From contig CAUADW010000053.1 of the NCBI GenBank assembly GCA_958427895.1, positions 1-10,550 on the forward strand: DNA of 10,550 bases, in the 5' to 3' direction. Every line of letters starts with the position of its first letter. The first letter of the stretch is position 1. The notes beneath the pieces were generated by a model. It made no database searches and was not told where the DNA came from. It was given only the letters and a program-made list of their open reading frames with translations. The position numbers were made by a program, and so were the translations under genes. The DNA comes from an uncultured Collinsella sp. (GTDB taxonomy: Bacteria; Actinomycetota; Coriobacteriia; Coriobacteriales; Coriobacteriaceae). Of the stretch, positions 1 to 6,885 are shown in pieces.

Positions 1-1
1 C

Positions 2-47
2 CTGGTGCCCCCGGGCGGATTCGAACCGTCGACACCCGCTTTAGGAG
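2..47 (-). repeat. Left attachment site (tRNA-Arg 3' fragment)
   Basis: Read on the minus strand, this is the anticodon loop, 3' anticodon stem, variable loop, T-arm, 3' acceptor strand and CCA of a tRNA-Arg(CCT). It matches 10472-10517 in blocks of 13, 9 and 18 identical bases, separated by two 3-base differences. The differences fall on both strands of the T-stem and mostly compensate each other: four of five pairs are kept and one becomes C.A. Beyond position 47 the 5' half no longer pairs (the expected anticodon stem is destroyed), so this is not a functional tRNA. It is most simply the displaced 3' end of the original chromosomal gene. Confidence 0.85.
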
Positions 48-64
48 GTCACGAGCTCTTACCC

Positions 65-110
65 TACCTGCGGTTTTTCATTTTCATCAATATCTCTGTT
101 TCCGCAGGTA
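65..110. repeat. 9-bp inverted repeat near left att
   Basis: TACCTGCGG at 65-73 is the reverse complement of CCGCAGGTA at 102-110, with 28 AT-rich bases between. It lies just inside the element next to the left attachment core, where core-type or Xis sites are expected. It has no clear terminator tail. Its function is not determined. Confidence 0.4.
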
Positions 111-139
111 ATTTAGCTATTCTGCCGTTTTTGCTCTTC

Positions 140-168
140 TTGATTAGTTTTCTATTTCACCCTATTTA
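140..168 (+). promoter_or_regulatory. Weak candidate int promoter
   Basis: TTGATT (140-145) and TATTTA (163-168) are separated by 17 bp, a sigma70-like arrangement with a fair -35 and a poor -10. If used, the transcript would carry the 211-265 hairpin in its leader. The first TTTCACCC repeat (155-162) overlaps the spacer, which would let arm-bound integrase repress its own gene. This is a low-confidence inference. Confidence 0.22.
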
Positions 169-207
169 CACCCCTTCACCCCTTCATTTTGACTTGCAGG
201 GGTGAAA
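155..207. repeat. Left arm-type integrase-binding repeats (TTCACCC)
   Basis: TTTCACCC at 155-162, TTCACCCC at 175-182 and the inverted copy GGGGTGAAA at 199-207 share a 7-bp core. The same word occurs at the opposite end of the element (10325-10399). Repeated short sites at both ends of an element, outside the crossover core, are typical arm sites bound by the N-terminal domain of Tn916/lambda-like tyrosine integrases. That role is inferred from position and repetition. Confidence 0.6.
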
Positions 208-210
208 TTT

Positions 211-265
211 TTGGGTTAGCCTCGGGGGCGAGGCCCTCAAAGCCCCGCCCCCGAGGCTAACCCAA
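211..265 (+). promoter_or_regulatory. Perfect 20-bp-stem hairpin in int leader
   Basis: Positions 211-230 and 246-265 are exact reverse complements. After one A.C mismatch, three further inner pairs (232-234 with 242-244) leave a 7-nt loop. No T-tract follows on either strand, so it is not an ordinary intrinsic terminator. It ends only 20 bases before the int start codon, whose GGAG ribosome site is at 278-281. It could damp read-through or translation of int, or be a protein or replication site. Confidence 0.6.
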
Positions 266-285
266 CGCACCACCCCTGGAGACCC

Positions 286-1593
286 ATGGAAACCAGAATC
301 AAACCTACAGCCAAAGGCACTTCCGAACCGATCAAGGGAAAACCCGGTTCCTTCCGCATCTACTTCTCTCTCGGTCGCGACCCCGAATCCGGCAAGAACG
401 GGAAACGAGTCAGATACCTAAAGACGCCCAAGAGAACCATCCATTGCAAGAGCAAAAACCCGAAGAACTGGCCCGGTGAGGTAGCGAATGCGCTCGATGC
501 CTACCGGAAGGAGCTGGAGACCTATGAACCGGCTAGCGACATGCCGACCACTGTTTCCGGATACGCCGAGGATTTCCATCGGCTCCGAGAAAGCTCCTTC
601 GGCTCCCCTCTTTCTTTCCAAAGAGAGGAATATGACGTGCGCCATATACGCGAGCTGTTCGGCGACATGCCCCTCGGCGCACTGAGGCCCGACGAGATTA
701 AGCGGGCGTATGCTGAAGCGATCTCAACCGGAAGATTCACAGAGGCCGAGATTCGTCGTATCCACGTCAAGCTCAAACAGGTCATGCAGGACGCACTGGA
801 GAATGAGCTAATCGGGCGCAACCCATGCATCAGCATCAAACTCCCAAAGCCAGACCTTAGAGTGCGTAACTTCCTCCCACCCGACGAACTGCCCCGATTC
901 ACCAAATGCCTGCTATCCGAACCCATGGGGCCGATGACCGTCTGCACTATGCTCATATTCCACCTAGGACTCAGGAAAGGCGAGGCCCTGGGGCTCTGTT
1001 GGGAAGACTACGACCCCGAGGCGATGGAGATCCGAATCATCCGCCAGTACACCAATGACAAAACGCTCAGGGCACCAAAATCGGAAATGAGCAGGCGAAT
1101 CCTGTCTATAGACTCTTCGCTGGCCGCGTATCTAAACGACTGGAAGATGCGGCAGCGCAGTCTATTCGAGCAACGCGGGCTAAGACAGAGAAACTCTGAC
1201 CCCCTCGTTCACGCCTTCAGCACGCATAAGGACGAAAACGGCAACCTTCACGTCAGTATCACCCGACCCGATGGACACAACTATTCACGCTGGTTCAGGG
1301 ATTTCTGCGTCGACAACGGCTATGGCGAGTACGCCAACGTGACAAGCCAGTTCAAGCGCAACGGCAAACTGCACACACGAGGCACCGGATACTCAGGGCT
1401 CGTTCCCCATGGCCTGAGGCACACGGCAGCAACGGCCCTTGTTGCGAGCAACGTCGATTTGAAGACCGTTCAGGCGCGGATGGGACACGCATCAGCGAGT
1501 ACGACGGCCAATTTCTACACCCACGCAATCAGAGCCAACGACCGCAACGCTGCCGAAGTCTTCGAAAAATTATCTGAAGGTAATGAGAATTAA
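286..1593 (+). CDS. int: Tyrosine recombinase / integrase
   Basis: This 435-aa phage/ICE-type integrase catalyses site-specific integration and excision of the element at the tRNA-Arg site. The C-terminal catalytic domain shows the full tyrosine recombinase set: R230 (in HLGLRKGEALGL), K265 (APKSEMSRR), H375 and R378 (PHGLRHTAA), H401 (MGHAS) and nucleophile Y411 (ANFYTH). Residues about 85-190 form a core-binding (SAM-like) domain, and the basic N-terminal 60 residues are a plausible arm-site binding domain. The start ATG at 286 has GGAG at 278-281, a short 4-nt spacing. The gene sits just inside the left attachment site with arm repeats upstream and is read into the element. About 55 residues between K265 and H375 look longer than in compact family members. 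The family call is very secure; att specificity is inferred from location. Confidence 0.96.
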   Translation: METRIKPTAKGTSEPIKGKPGSFRIYFSLGRDPESGKNGKRVRYLKTPKRTIHCKSKNPKNWPGEVANALDAYRKELETYEPASDMPTTVSGYAEDFHRLRESSFGSPLSFQREEYDVRHIRELFGDMPLGALRPDEIKRAYAEAISTGRFTEAEIRRIHVKLKQVMQDALENELIGRNPCISIKLPKPDLRVRNFLPPDELPRFTKCLLSEPMGPMTVCTMLIFHLGLRKGEALGLCWEDYDPEAMEIRIIRQYTNDKTLRAPKSEMSRRILSIDSSLAAYLNDWKMRQRSLFEQRGLRQRNSDPLVHAFSTHKDENGNLHVSITRPDGHNYSRWFRDFCVDNGYGEYANVTSQFKRNGKLHTRGTGYSGLVPHGLRHTAATALVASNVDLKTVQARMGHASASTTANFYTHAIRANDRNAAEVFEKLSEGNEN

Positions 1594-1657
1594 CACTCTC
1601 ATAATTGTGTCACTAGATGTATACTGCAAATAAGGCTAAACAGAGAGGAGGTTATCA

Positions 1658-2344
1658 ATGGCACTTACCACTGCGAGCAGCAAGCTGCGTTCGACGATCC
1701 TATTCAACTCAAAGGATGAGCAGGTACTCTTCAAGCGCTCCAGCGCTGACCTCGCCGCGGCAAGGGGTCTCACCCCGTCTGCGCTCCTAGCGAGGCTTCC
1801 CATGGAGCAGCTGACGAGCTCGGATCTAGGCAGGTGGGCCGCGCAGCTCATCTATGCTGAGGATGGGAGCTGTCTCGACGCCTTCGAGGGCATGTTCGAG
1901 GACTGGAGCGCAATCCAGCCAGAAAATGATTGCCGCGACGTCATCAAAGGCTTTTTTGATTACTGTCATGAAGCAAGGATCTGCATCGACACCACGAGCG
2001 AGCGCGTTCATCATCTCCGCACTAACTGGGACAGCATTTGCCTCATTATGGAAGAGGCTGCAAAGATGCCCGAGTGCAACCTCGACGCACGTATCCAGGC
2101 TAAGACCGGCCGTGAACTCGAAACTACCCTGCAAGACCCTACAGCGTTGCTCGCCGTTACACCTTTGGTCTCATACATTCTCAACGCATGGGAGCACATC
2201 AAGGGCTATTCCTGCACTTACCGTGCTCTGCTCGATTTCGCCAACATCGGCAGATCATCCCGCAAGGGATACAGCGAGCCCGCAGAAGCACGAATCAGCC
2301 TTCTGCACCTTATCGACGAATACGAGAAGAAGGGGGCTAATTAG
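1658..2344 (+). CDS. Hypothetical protein, 228 aa
   Basis: I do not recognise this protein. The start is well supported by a strong ribosome site (GAGAGGAGG, 1643-1651) six bases before the ATG, and a TATACT at 1620-1625 could be a -10 element without a clear -35. It looks soluble and mostly helical, with no signal peptide, membrane segment or obvious catalytic motif. It contains several Cys and His residues (for example around residues 100-117) that do not form a recognisable zinc-finger spacing. It sits alone between int and the mobilization cluster, separated from its neighbours by 64 and 92 bp, so it may have its own promoter. Its place suggests an element-specific regulator or accessory protein, but that is only a guess from context. 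Confidence 0.8.
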   Translation: MALTTASSKLRSTILFNSKDEQVLFKRSSADLAAARGLTPSALLARLPMEQLTSSDLGRWAAQLIYAEDGSCLDAFEGMFEDWSAIQPENDCRDVIKGFFDYCHEARICIDTTSERVHHLRTNWDSICLIMEEAAKMPECNLDARIQAKTGRELETTLQDPTALLAVTPLVSYILNAWEHIKGYSCTYRALLDFANIGRSSRKGYSEPAEARISLLHLIDEYEKKGAN

Positions 2345-2436
2345 TCGATAAGACCATTTTACAAACAAGCACCCGACTCCTCTCACTGTCGCCAAACATC
2401 GAAGAGGAGCCGAGCGCCCTACTAAAGGAGTTTATC

Positions 2437-2679
2437 ATGCATCTTGCAGATGACCCCAAGACCGACGCCATCTCCGCAGGCATCAACCTACGCCATGTCG
2501 GCACCAAGCGCATCATGAGCCGCCTGGACGTTCAGATCCTCACCGGCATCGGACAATCCAGCGCCATCAAGCTCATGAAGGCCACCCACCACTGCTTTAG
2601 CATCGCCAACCAGTACTTCGTCATGGAAGAGGACCTGTTCGACTACTTCCACAAGCTGGCAGAGGGGGCGAGCGAGTAA
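2437..2679 (+). CDS. Small HTH protein, excisionase-like
   Basis: This 80-aa protein probably binds DNA through a winged helix-turn-helix of the excisionase/MerR type (HTH_17-like). Residues about 27-75 follow that family's pattern: a helix leading into TGIGQSSAIKLMK (helix-turn-helix), a short wing containing SIANQYFV, then an acidic helix (EEDLFDYFHKLA). The expected job is to bend DNA at the attachment arms and tip integrase toward excision, or to control the operon. AAGGAG at about 2425-2430 supports the ATG at 2437. Its stop codon overlaps the helicase start (TAATG, 2677-2681), so the two are translationally coupled and this is the first gene of the mobilization cluster. It could instead be a replication accessory protein, given its coupling to the helicase. 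Confidence 0.72.
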   Translation: MHLADDPKTDAISAGINLRHVGTKRIMSRLDVQILTGIGQSSAIKLMKATHHCFSIANQYFVMEEDLFDYFHKLAEGASE

Positions 2680-3575
2680 TGCAGCGCCCGAACGCCAATC
2701 CCCTCGTCTTCGAGCTGGATGTGCTCGACGAGCACGTCCACGCCCTTCAGGAAGACAAGCCCATCGCCTCCTTCGGGCTCGACGCACTCAACAGCATCCT
2801 CGGCGGTGTCTACCCCGGGCTCAACTACGCAATCGGGACCGCCCCGGGCAAGGGCAAGACAACACTGGCACTCCAGGAGGCCGACAAGCTCGCGGCAGAC
2901 GGGCACCCGGTAATCTACGTTTCCGCCGAGCTTCCCGCGCACAAGCTGATCGAGAAGAGCCTGGCGCGTCTCAGCGACGGCAAAGTCGCGTTGTCCGAGG
3001 TCTCCGGCTGCGCGACCCAGAATCACCCTAAGCACGCGACTTTCGAGGCTGCACTCGACAAATATCGCACCAAGATCGCCCCCAATCTCTGCATCACCGG
3101 CCCACTCAACACCGTGGAGCTCTCCAACCTCGTCGGGCTGGTAACACGCGAGCGCGGCGAGGTCCCCGTCGTCTTCATTGACTACCTCCAGCTCCTCGCC
3201 TGCGGCGTCACGGCGGACCAGCAGTTCATCGACGAGCGATTGGCTATCACAGCATGCGTGAAGGGCCTCCGCGAAATCTCGAACCTCTATGGCTCTCCCG
3301 TCATCGCACTGAGCTCGACCACTCGCAAGTCCTACGATTCCGGGAAGTCGGCCAGGCCCAACCTCGCCATGTTCGGTGGTTCCTCCGCTGTCGAGTACGG
3401 CTTTGACTCGGTGCTCTACCTCGCCGATGACAATGACAAGCCCGAGTGGCCCTACGAGTCTCCCGCAACCGGCACGCCCCTCAAGCTCGTCGCCCTCAAG
3501 AACCGCTACGGCACGCTGGGCGAGTCCCGACTCGACTTCGACGGTGCGCGCGCCACCTTCCACGACAGGGGCTAG
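2679..3575 (+). CDS. DnaB/RepA-like hexameric helicase core ATPase
   Basis: This 298-aa RecA-fold ATPase corresponds to the C-terminal motor of DnaB without the DnaB N-terminal domain, similar in size to the RSF1010 RepA helicase. Visible motifs are Walker A GTAPGKGKTT (residues 53-62), a DnaB-like H1a glutamate in VSAELPAHKL (E84), Walker B VVFIDYLQLL (164-173), an H3/H4-like ALSSTTRKSYD followed by GGSSAVEYGFDSVLYL (about 210-248), and a basic KNRYGTLG segment near the C-terminus (274-281) where DnaB has its arginine finger. It likely unwinds duplex DNA 5'-3' during conjugative processing or replication of the excised circle. It starts inside the stop of the upstream HTH gene and is followed three bases later by the MobC-like gene. 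No separate initiator (RepC-like) or primase is recognisable, so autonomous replication is unproven. A KaiC/RadA-like ATPase is a less likely reading. Confidence 0.85.
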   Translation: MQRPNANPLVFELDVLDEHVHALQEDKPIASFGLDALNSILGGVYPGLNYAIGTAPGKGKTTLALQEADKLAADGHPVIYVSAELPAHKLIEKSLARLSDGKVALSEVSGCATQNHPKHATFEAALDKYRTKIAPNLCITGPLNTVELSNLVGLVTRERGEVPVVFIDYLQLLACGVTADQQFIDERLAITACVKGLREISNLYGSPVIALSSTTRKSYDSGKSARPNLAMFGGSSAVEYGFDSVLYLADDNDKPEWPYESPATGTPLKLVALKNRYGTLGESRLDFDGARATFHDRG

Positions 3576-3578
3576 CCC

Positions 3579-3923
3579 ATGCGTGGCAAAGCCAAAACCG
3601 CGCATATAAACGTCCGCATGACCGAGGAGGAGCGTGCCGCCATCACGGTGCGCTCCTCCTCTTTTGGTATGGCCCCATCGACGTTCATGCGCGAAGCCGC
3701 CCTCCACATCGGTGAGAAGCCCGTCAGGATCGCCGACGAGGCGACGCTGCGGCAGCTTCTTCATCAGATGAAGAAGCAGGGCGGAAACCTCAACCAGGCC
3801 GTCCGCACCGCAAACGCCTATGGCGTGGATACGCAGACGGCCCAACAGCTCGCGGAGGCCGTCCGTCTGGTATCGAGCACGGCCTCGCAGCTATCGAACC
3901 TCATCTTCAAGAATCGAGAATGA
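3579..3923 (+). CDS. mobC: MobC-like mobilization accessory protein
   Basis: This 114-aa protein probably binds oriT and helps the relaxase open and nick DNA. The N-terminal part (residues about 8-45) looks like a ribbon-helix-helix DNA-binding unit: a basic beta strand (TAHINVRMT), then EEERAAI and a helix after GMAPSTFMREAAL. The central QGGNLNQAVRTAN (about 70-82) is the hallmark NLNQ segment of the MobC family, followed by a long helix. AGGGG at 3567-3571 precedes the ATG by seven bases. The gene begins three bases after the helicase stop and overlaps the coupling-protein gene by four bases (ATGA, 3920-3923). Gene order with relaxase and coupling protein strongly supports the assignment. 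Confidence 0.88.
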   Translation: MRGKAKTAHINVRMTEEERAAITVRSSSFGMAPSTFMREAALHIGEKPVRIADEATLRQLLHQMKKQGGNLNQAVRTANAYGVDTQTAQQLAEAVRLVSSTASQLSNLIFKNRE

Positions 3924-5842
3924 TCATGAAAACCAAGATGCCCACAGCGCTCATATCATCTCTTCTCCTAGCGATCCTCGTATGCCCCGTCCTCGCCGTC
4001 CCCGTCGACGATTTCATCGCCGGGACACCGTTAGGCGCGGCTGCAATTCCGTCGTCGTTCGGCGTGGATACCGTCCTCGGCTGGTGGCTCACGGGTGCGT
4101 TCACCGCTTGCCCGCTCGGAACCCTGCTGACCTTCCTCCTCGCCTTTTGCATCTGCGCTCTCATCGCCTACTCGACCGCCCTCAACGCGAGGGCCGAGGA
4201 CGGCGGCGTGCTCGGCGACGCCCACGTCAAGACGGGTCGCGAGGTCATAAAAGGGTCCATGACCTGGGACGGCTCGACAATCCCATCGTCGCGCGGGTTC
4301 GTCTACGGTTTCACCAAATATCGCAGTAAGCCCTGTTATCTCTACGAGCCGAAGAAGATGATTTTCGTATCAGGGGCCACTGGGTCAGGTAAGTCACGCT
4401 TCCTCTACCTCCCCTCAATCGACCTGCTCAGCTACGGCGACGCCTCCAACGGCTCCGAGCCCGCGACCCTCGTCGTCTCCGACGTGAAGAACGAGCTCAT
4501 AGAGCTCACGGGCGACGAGCTGGCCCGTCGCGGCTACCGCGTCCTGCTGCTCGACACGCAGCACCCCTATAGGGGACAGAGGTTCAACCCCCTCAAACAG
4601 GTGCTCGACCTCCATGCCGAGGGACGCGACCAGGAAGCCGAGCAGGCGGCGGACGCCATCGCGGAACTCGTGGTGCAGGACGACGAGAAAGGCAAAGGCT
4701 CGCACTGGACCGCCTCGGCCAGGGGCCTGCTCTCGGCCCTGGTCCTGCTGGTCTCCATGTCCGACGAGTGTCCCGAGGAATCAAAGCACCTCGCGACCGT
4801 CTGCGAGGTCCTGGACCGCGGTACCGAGGCAGAGGGCGACGACCCATCCGAGCCCCTGAAAACCGTCTTCCGCTCGTTGCCAAGCGGACACCCCGCCAAG
4901 GGAAGGGCGTCCCAGTTCATATCCTCCGGCGGCAACGAGCTCAGGAGCATACTCTCGACGCTCAAGGTCGCCCTGCGCCCGTTCTCCTCCGCCCCGGTCG
5001 CCTGGATGACCTCCGGCTCCGACATCGACCCGCAAACGGTACTCACGGAGAAGAGCGCCGTCTTCCTCCACGTGCTCGACGAGGGCTCACCCTACAACTG
5101 CATCGCGGCGATATTCCTCTCGCAGCTCTGGGCTTCGGTCCAGGCGGTCGCGGACGTGAACGGCGGCAGGCTCCCCCGCCCCGTGCAGATACTCGGCGAC
5201 GAGTGGGGCAACCTCCCCCGCGTCGAGTGCCTGCCCGCCCTCCTCAGTCTGGCGCGCAGCTACGGCATGTTCTGGGTCGGCGCGACGCAGGGCGTATCCC
5301 AGCTCAATAAGTATGGCGAGAGAGACGGCCGCAGGAAGATCCTCGCGAACTGCGGTGTGAAGATCGCCATGAAGCTCGCAGAGGAGGAGGATCGCCGGTA
5401 CTTCACCGAGCTCATCGGCAAGACCACGCGCCACACGCAGGGCACGAGCAGCGGCAGGGCCGCGTCGGGCACGTCCTCCTCGACGTCCTACAGCGAGAGC
5501 GCAGACGATGTGATACACACCTGGGAATGGCGCGGCATGGCCCCGGACCGGGACGGAATCATCGTCGTGAAGCACGCAGACAACGGGATGCCCGCGTGCC
5601 GCGCAGGGGTCTTCCGCTCCCCCGTCACGGACTGCACCAACACGCCAACGAAGGAGCACTTCGACCTCGGAACCCCCGAGCACGAGGCGGAGAGGCGTCG
5701 CACGTACCAGCGGCGGCTCGATGCCTCCGCCACCGAGAAGATGCGCGAGGAGGCCCCCACCTGGTGCCCCGAGTGGCCCGATCCCGAGAAGGGGACCGGG
5801 GACGCGGGTGACGGCAAGTTCAGTGGGCTCTCGCTCGATTAG
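3920..5842 (+). CDS. VirD4/TraG-type conjugative coupling protein (T4CP)
   Basis: This 640-aa membrane ATPase links the relaxosome to a type IV secretion channel and helps drive DNA export. Two N-terminal membrane segments are visible (residues about 9-27 and 57-85), with a short extracytoplasmic loop between them. The cytoplasmic motor has Walker A GATGSGKS (152-159), the family segment SDVKNEL (187-193) and Walker B VQILGDEWGNL with D427/E428, then an ATQ motif (455-457). The C-terminal 100 residues are hydrophilic and variable, as in substrate-recognition tails. Two in-frame starts (3920 and 3926) are possible; ATG 3920 overlaps the mobC stop and fits translational coupling. No channel components are encoded nearby, so this protein must dock onto a helper system. 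Confidence 0.94.
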   Translation: MIMKTKMPTALISSLLLAILVCPVLAVPVDDFIAGTPLGAAAIPSSFGVDTVLGWWLTGAFTACPLGTLLTFLLAFCICALIAYSTALNARAEDGGVLGDAHVKTGREVIKGSMTWDGSTIPSSRGFVYGFTKYRSKPCYLYEPKKMIFVSGATGSGKSRFLYLPSIDLLSYGDASNGSEPATLVVSDVKNELIELTGDELARRGYRVLLLDTQHPYRGQRFNPLKQVLDLHAEGRDQEAEQAADAIAELVVQDDEKGKGSHWTASARGLLSALVLLVSMSDECPEESKHLATVCEVLDRGTEAEGDDPSEPLKTVFRSLPSGHPAKGRASQFISSGGNELRSILSTLKVALRPFSSAPVAWMTSGSDIDPQTVLTEKSAVFLHVLDEGSPYNCIAAIFLSQLWASVQAVADVNGGRLPRPVQILGDEWGNLPRVECLPALLSLARSYGMFWVGATQGVSQLNKYGERDGRRKILANCGVKIAMKLAEEEDRRYFTELIGKTTRHTQGTSSGRAASGTSSSTSYSESADDVIHTWEWRGMAPDRDGIIVVKHADNGMPACRAGVFRSPVTDCTNTPTKEHFDLGTPEHEAERRRTYQRRLDASATEKMREEAPTWCPEWPDPEKGTGDAGDGKFSGLSLD

Positions 5843-5851
5843 GAGGCGACC

Positions 5852-6790
5852 ATGACGGCGATAAAGCAGATGAGCGTCTGCAGCGAGAGGCACCTTTCCC
5901 GCCTCAGGGACTACCTCTCATGGGACCGCGAAAAGGCGCTCGCCCACGGCACGCAGAACATCATCGACGAAGACCGCTGGTTTCAGGAGATGGCGGACAC
6001 AAGGAAGGCCATGGGCCACGACAGGCCCGGCAAGGCCGGTGCCAGGTGCACCTACATGCAGCACCAGATACTCGGGTTCCTCCCCGACGAGTGCGACCTC
6101 AACGGCGGGAAGATGACGCCGGAGATGTGCATGCGCTACGCGAGGGAGTACGCGGCCGAGCGCTACCCCAACCAGGAGGTCGTGATGGTGTTGCACCGCG
6201 AGCGCTGCCGCACCGACGCCATCGACCGCTACGCCGTGCACCTTGGCATCAACCGCAGCGACCTTGAGACCGGGCGGAGACTCGACGAGGGCCCCGCGCG
6301 AAAGGCGGCAAAGGCGCGGGTGAAGACCGTCCGTGCCCTGGACGAGCGATACGGCCTCAGGCAGCTTGAGCGTGGCAAGGCCAACTCGCGCGTCCACGCG
6401 AGGCAACCCGGCAGGGCCGAGCGCGACATGGCCCGAAAGGGGCAGGCCGAGCGCTCGGAGAACGCCCGCGTTCGCGTCGCGGTCGCCCGCCGGATCGAGG
6501 AGGTCGGGCGCATGCGCGACTGCCCCGACCGGATGGGCGAGCTTGAGCGGCGGCTCAGGCGGGACGGCATCGAGCTCGCCGAGTCCAAGGGCGGGAGCCT
6601 CCAGTACCGCTTCCCCTCGAAGTCGCTCGGGGCCGTGAGGAAGGTCAACGGCGGAAGGCTCGGTTTCGCCGTCGACCGCTCGACCGGCATCACCGTCCGC
6701 TTCACGCTGCGCGGGATAGCGACGGCGATGCGGGCGTTCTGGGAGCTTGAGCGAAAGGCGCTGGAGAATCAGAACGGGCGCGACGACTGA
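5852..6790 (+). CDS. Relaxase / mobilization nuclease, VirD2-MobA-like, with altered HxH motif
   Basis: This 312-aa protein should nick oriT and stay bound to the 5' end of the transferred strand. Family features in order: candidate catalytic Y21 in LRDYLSWD, a conserved-looking segment with H71 (YMQHQILGFLPDE), a strand ending in H115 (VVMVLH), and the motif III region ending NRSDLETGRRL (about 134-144). Compared from memory with actinobacterial relaxases that carry HxH followed by VVVN and ETGRRL, the aligned site here reads A128-V129-H130, so the first metal-binding histidine appears replaced. The C-terminal half is basic and helical and ends with a domain containing SLQYRFP and GGRLGFAV. 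The stop of the upstream gene overlaps a perfect AGGAGG (5841-5846), five bases before the ATG. A strong terminator and the candidate oriT follow directly. Family identity is likely; full activity is uncertain. Confidence 0.8.
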   Translation: MTAIKQMSVCSERHLSRLRDYLSWDREKALAHGTQNIIDEDRWFQEMADTRKAMGHDRPGKAGARCTYMQHQILGFLPDECDLNGGKMTPEMCMRYAREYAAERYPNQEVVMVLHRERCRTDAIDRYAVHLGINRSDLETGRRLDEGPARKAAKARVKTVRALDERYGLRQLERGKANSRVHARQPGRAERDMARKGQAERSENARVRVAVARRIEEVGRMRDCPDRMGELERRLRRDGIELAESKGGSLQYRFPSKSLGAVRKVNGGRLGFAVDRSTGITVRFTLRGIATAMRAFWELERKALENQNGRDD

Positions 6791-6798
6791 TCTCTTGA

Positions 6799-6834
6799 GG
6801 CCGGGACGCAACAGGCGTCCCGGCCCTTTCTTTT
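6799..6834 (+). terminator. Intrinsic terminator of the mobilization operon
   Basis: A perfect 11-bp GC-rich stem (6799-6809 with 6815-6825) and a 5-nt loop AACAG are followed by CTTTCTTTT (6826-6834). It lies nine bases after the relaxase stop and would end the transcript that starts upstream of 2437. Confidence 0.93.
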
Positions 6835-6885
6835 AGCCCTTCGGCGAGAGCGACCTCGGAGCGGCTCGGCGCCCCGCCGCAGGTG

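Noticed and set aside
5..205. 66-aa open frame at the left end
   Set aside because: It runs through the tRNA fragment and arm repeats and has no ribosome site.
1583..1602. Terminator after the integrase (ATGAGA/TCTCAT stem)
   Set aside because: Only six AT-rich pairs overlapping the stop codon and no T-tract; too weak to call.
2377..2409. Attenuator before the HTH gene (CTCCTCT/AGAGGAG inverted repeat)
   Set aside because: Seven pairs around a loop of about 19 bases; could arise by chance and has no further support.
2679..3575. Full replicative DnaB helicase
   Set aside because: The protein lacks the DnaB N-terminal primase-binding domain and is about 150 residues too short; only the motor core is present.
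2643..3845. 400-aa open frame on the minus strand opposite the helicase and mobC genes
   Set aside because: It is antisense to a frame with clear Walker motifs, lacks a ribosome site and has low-complexity composition; a GC-rich shadow.
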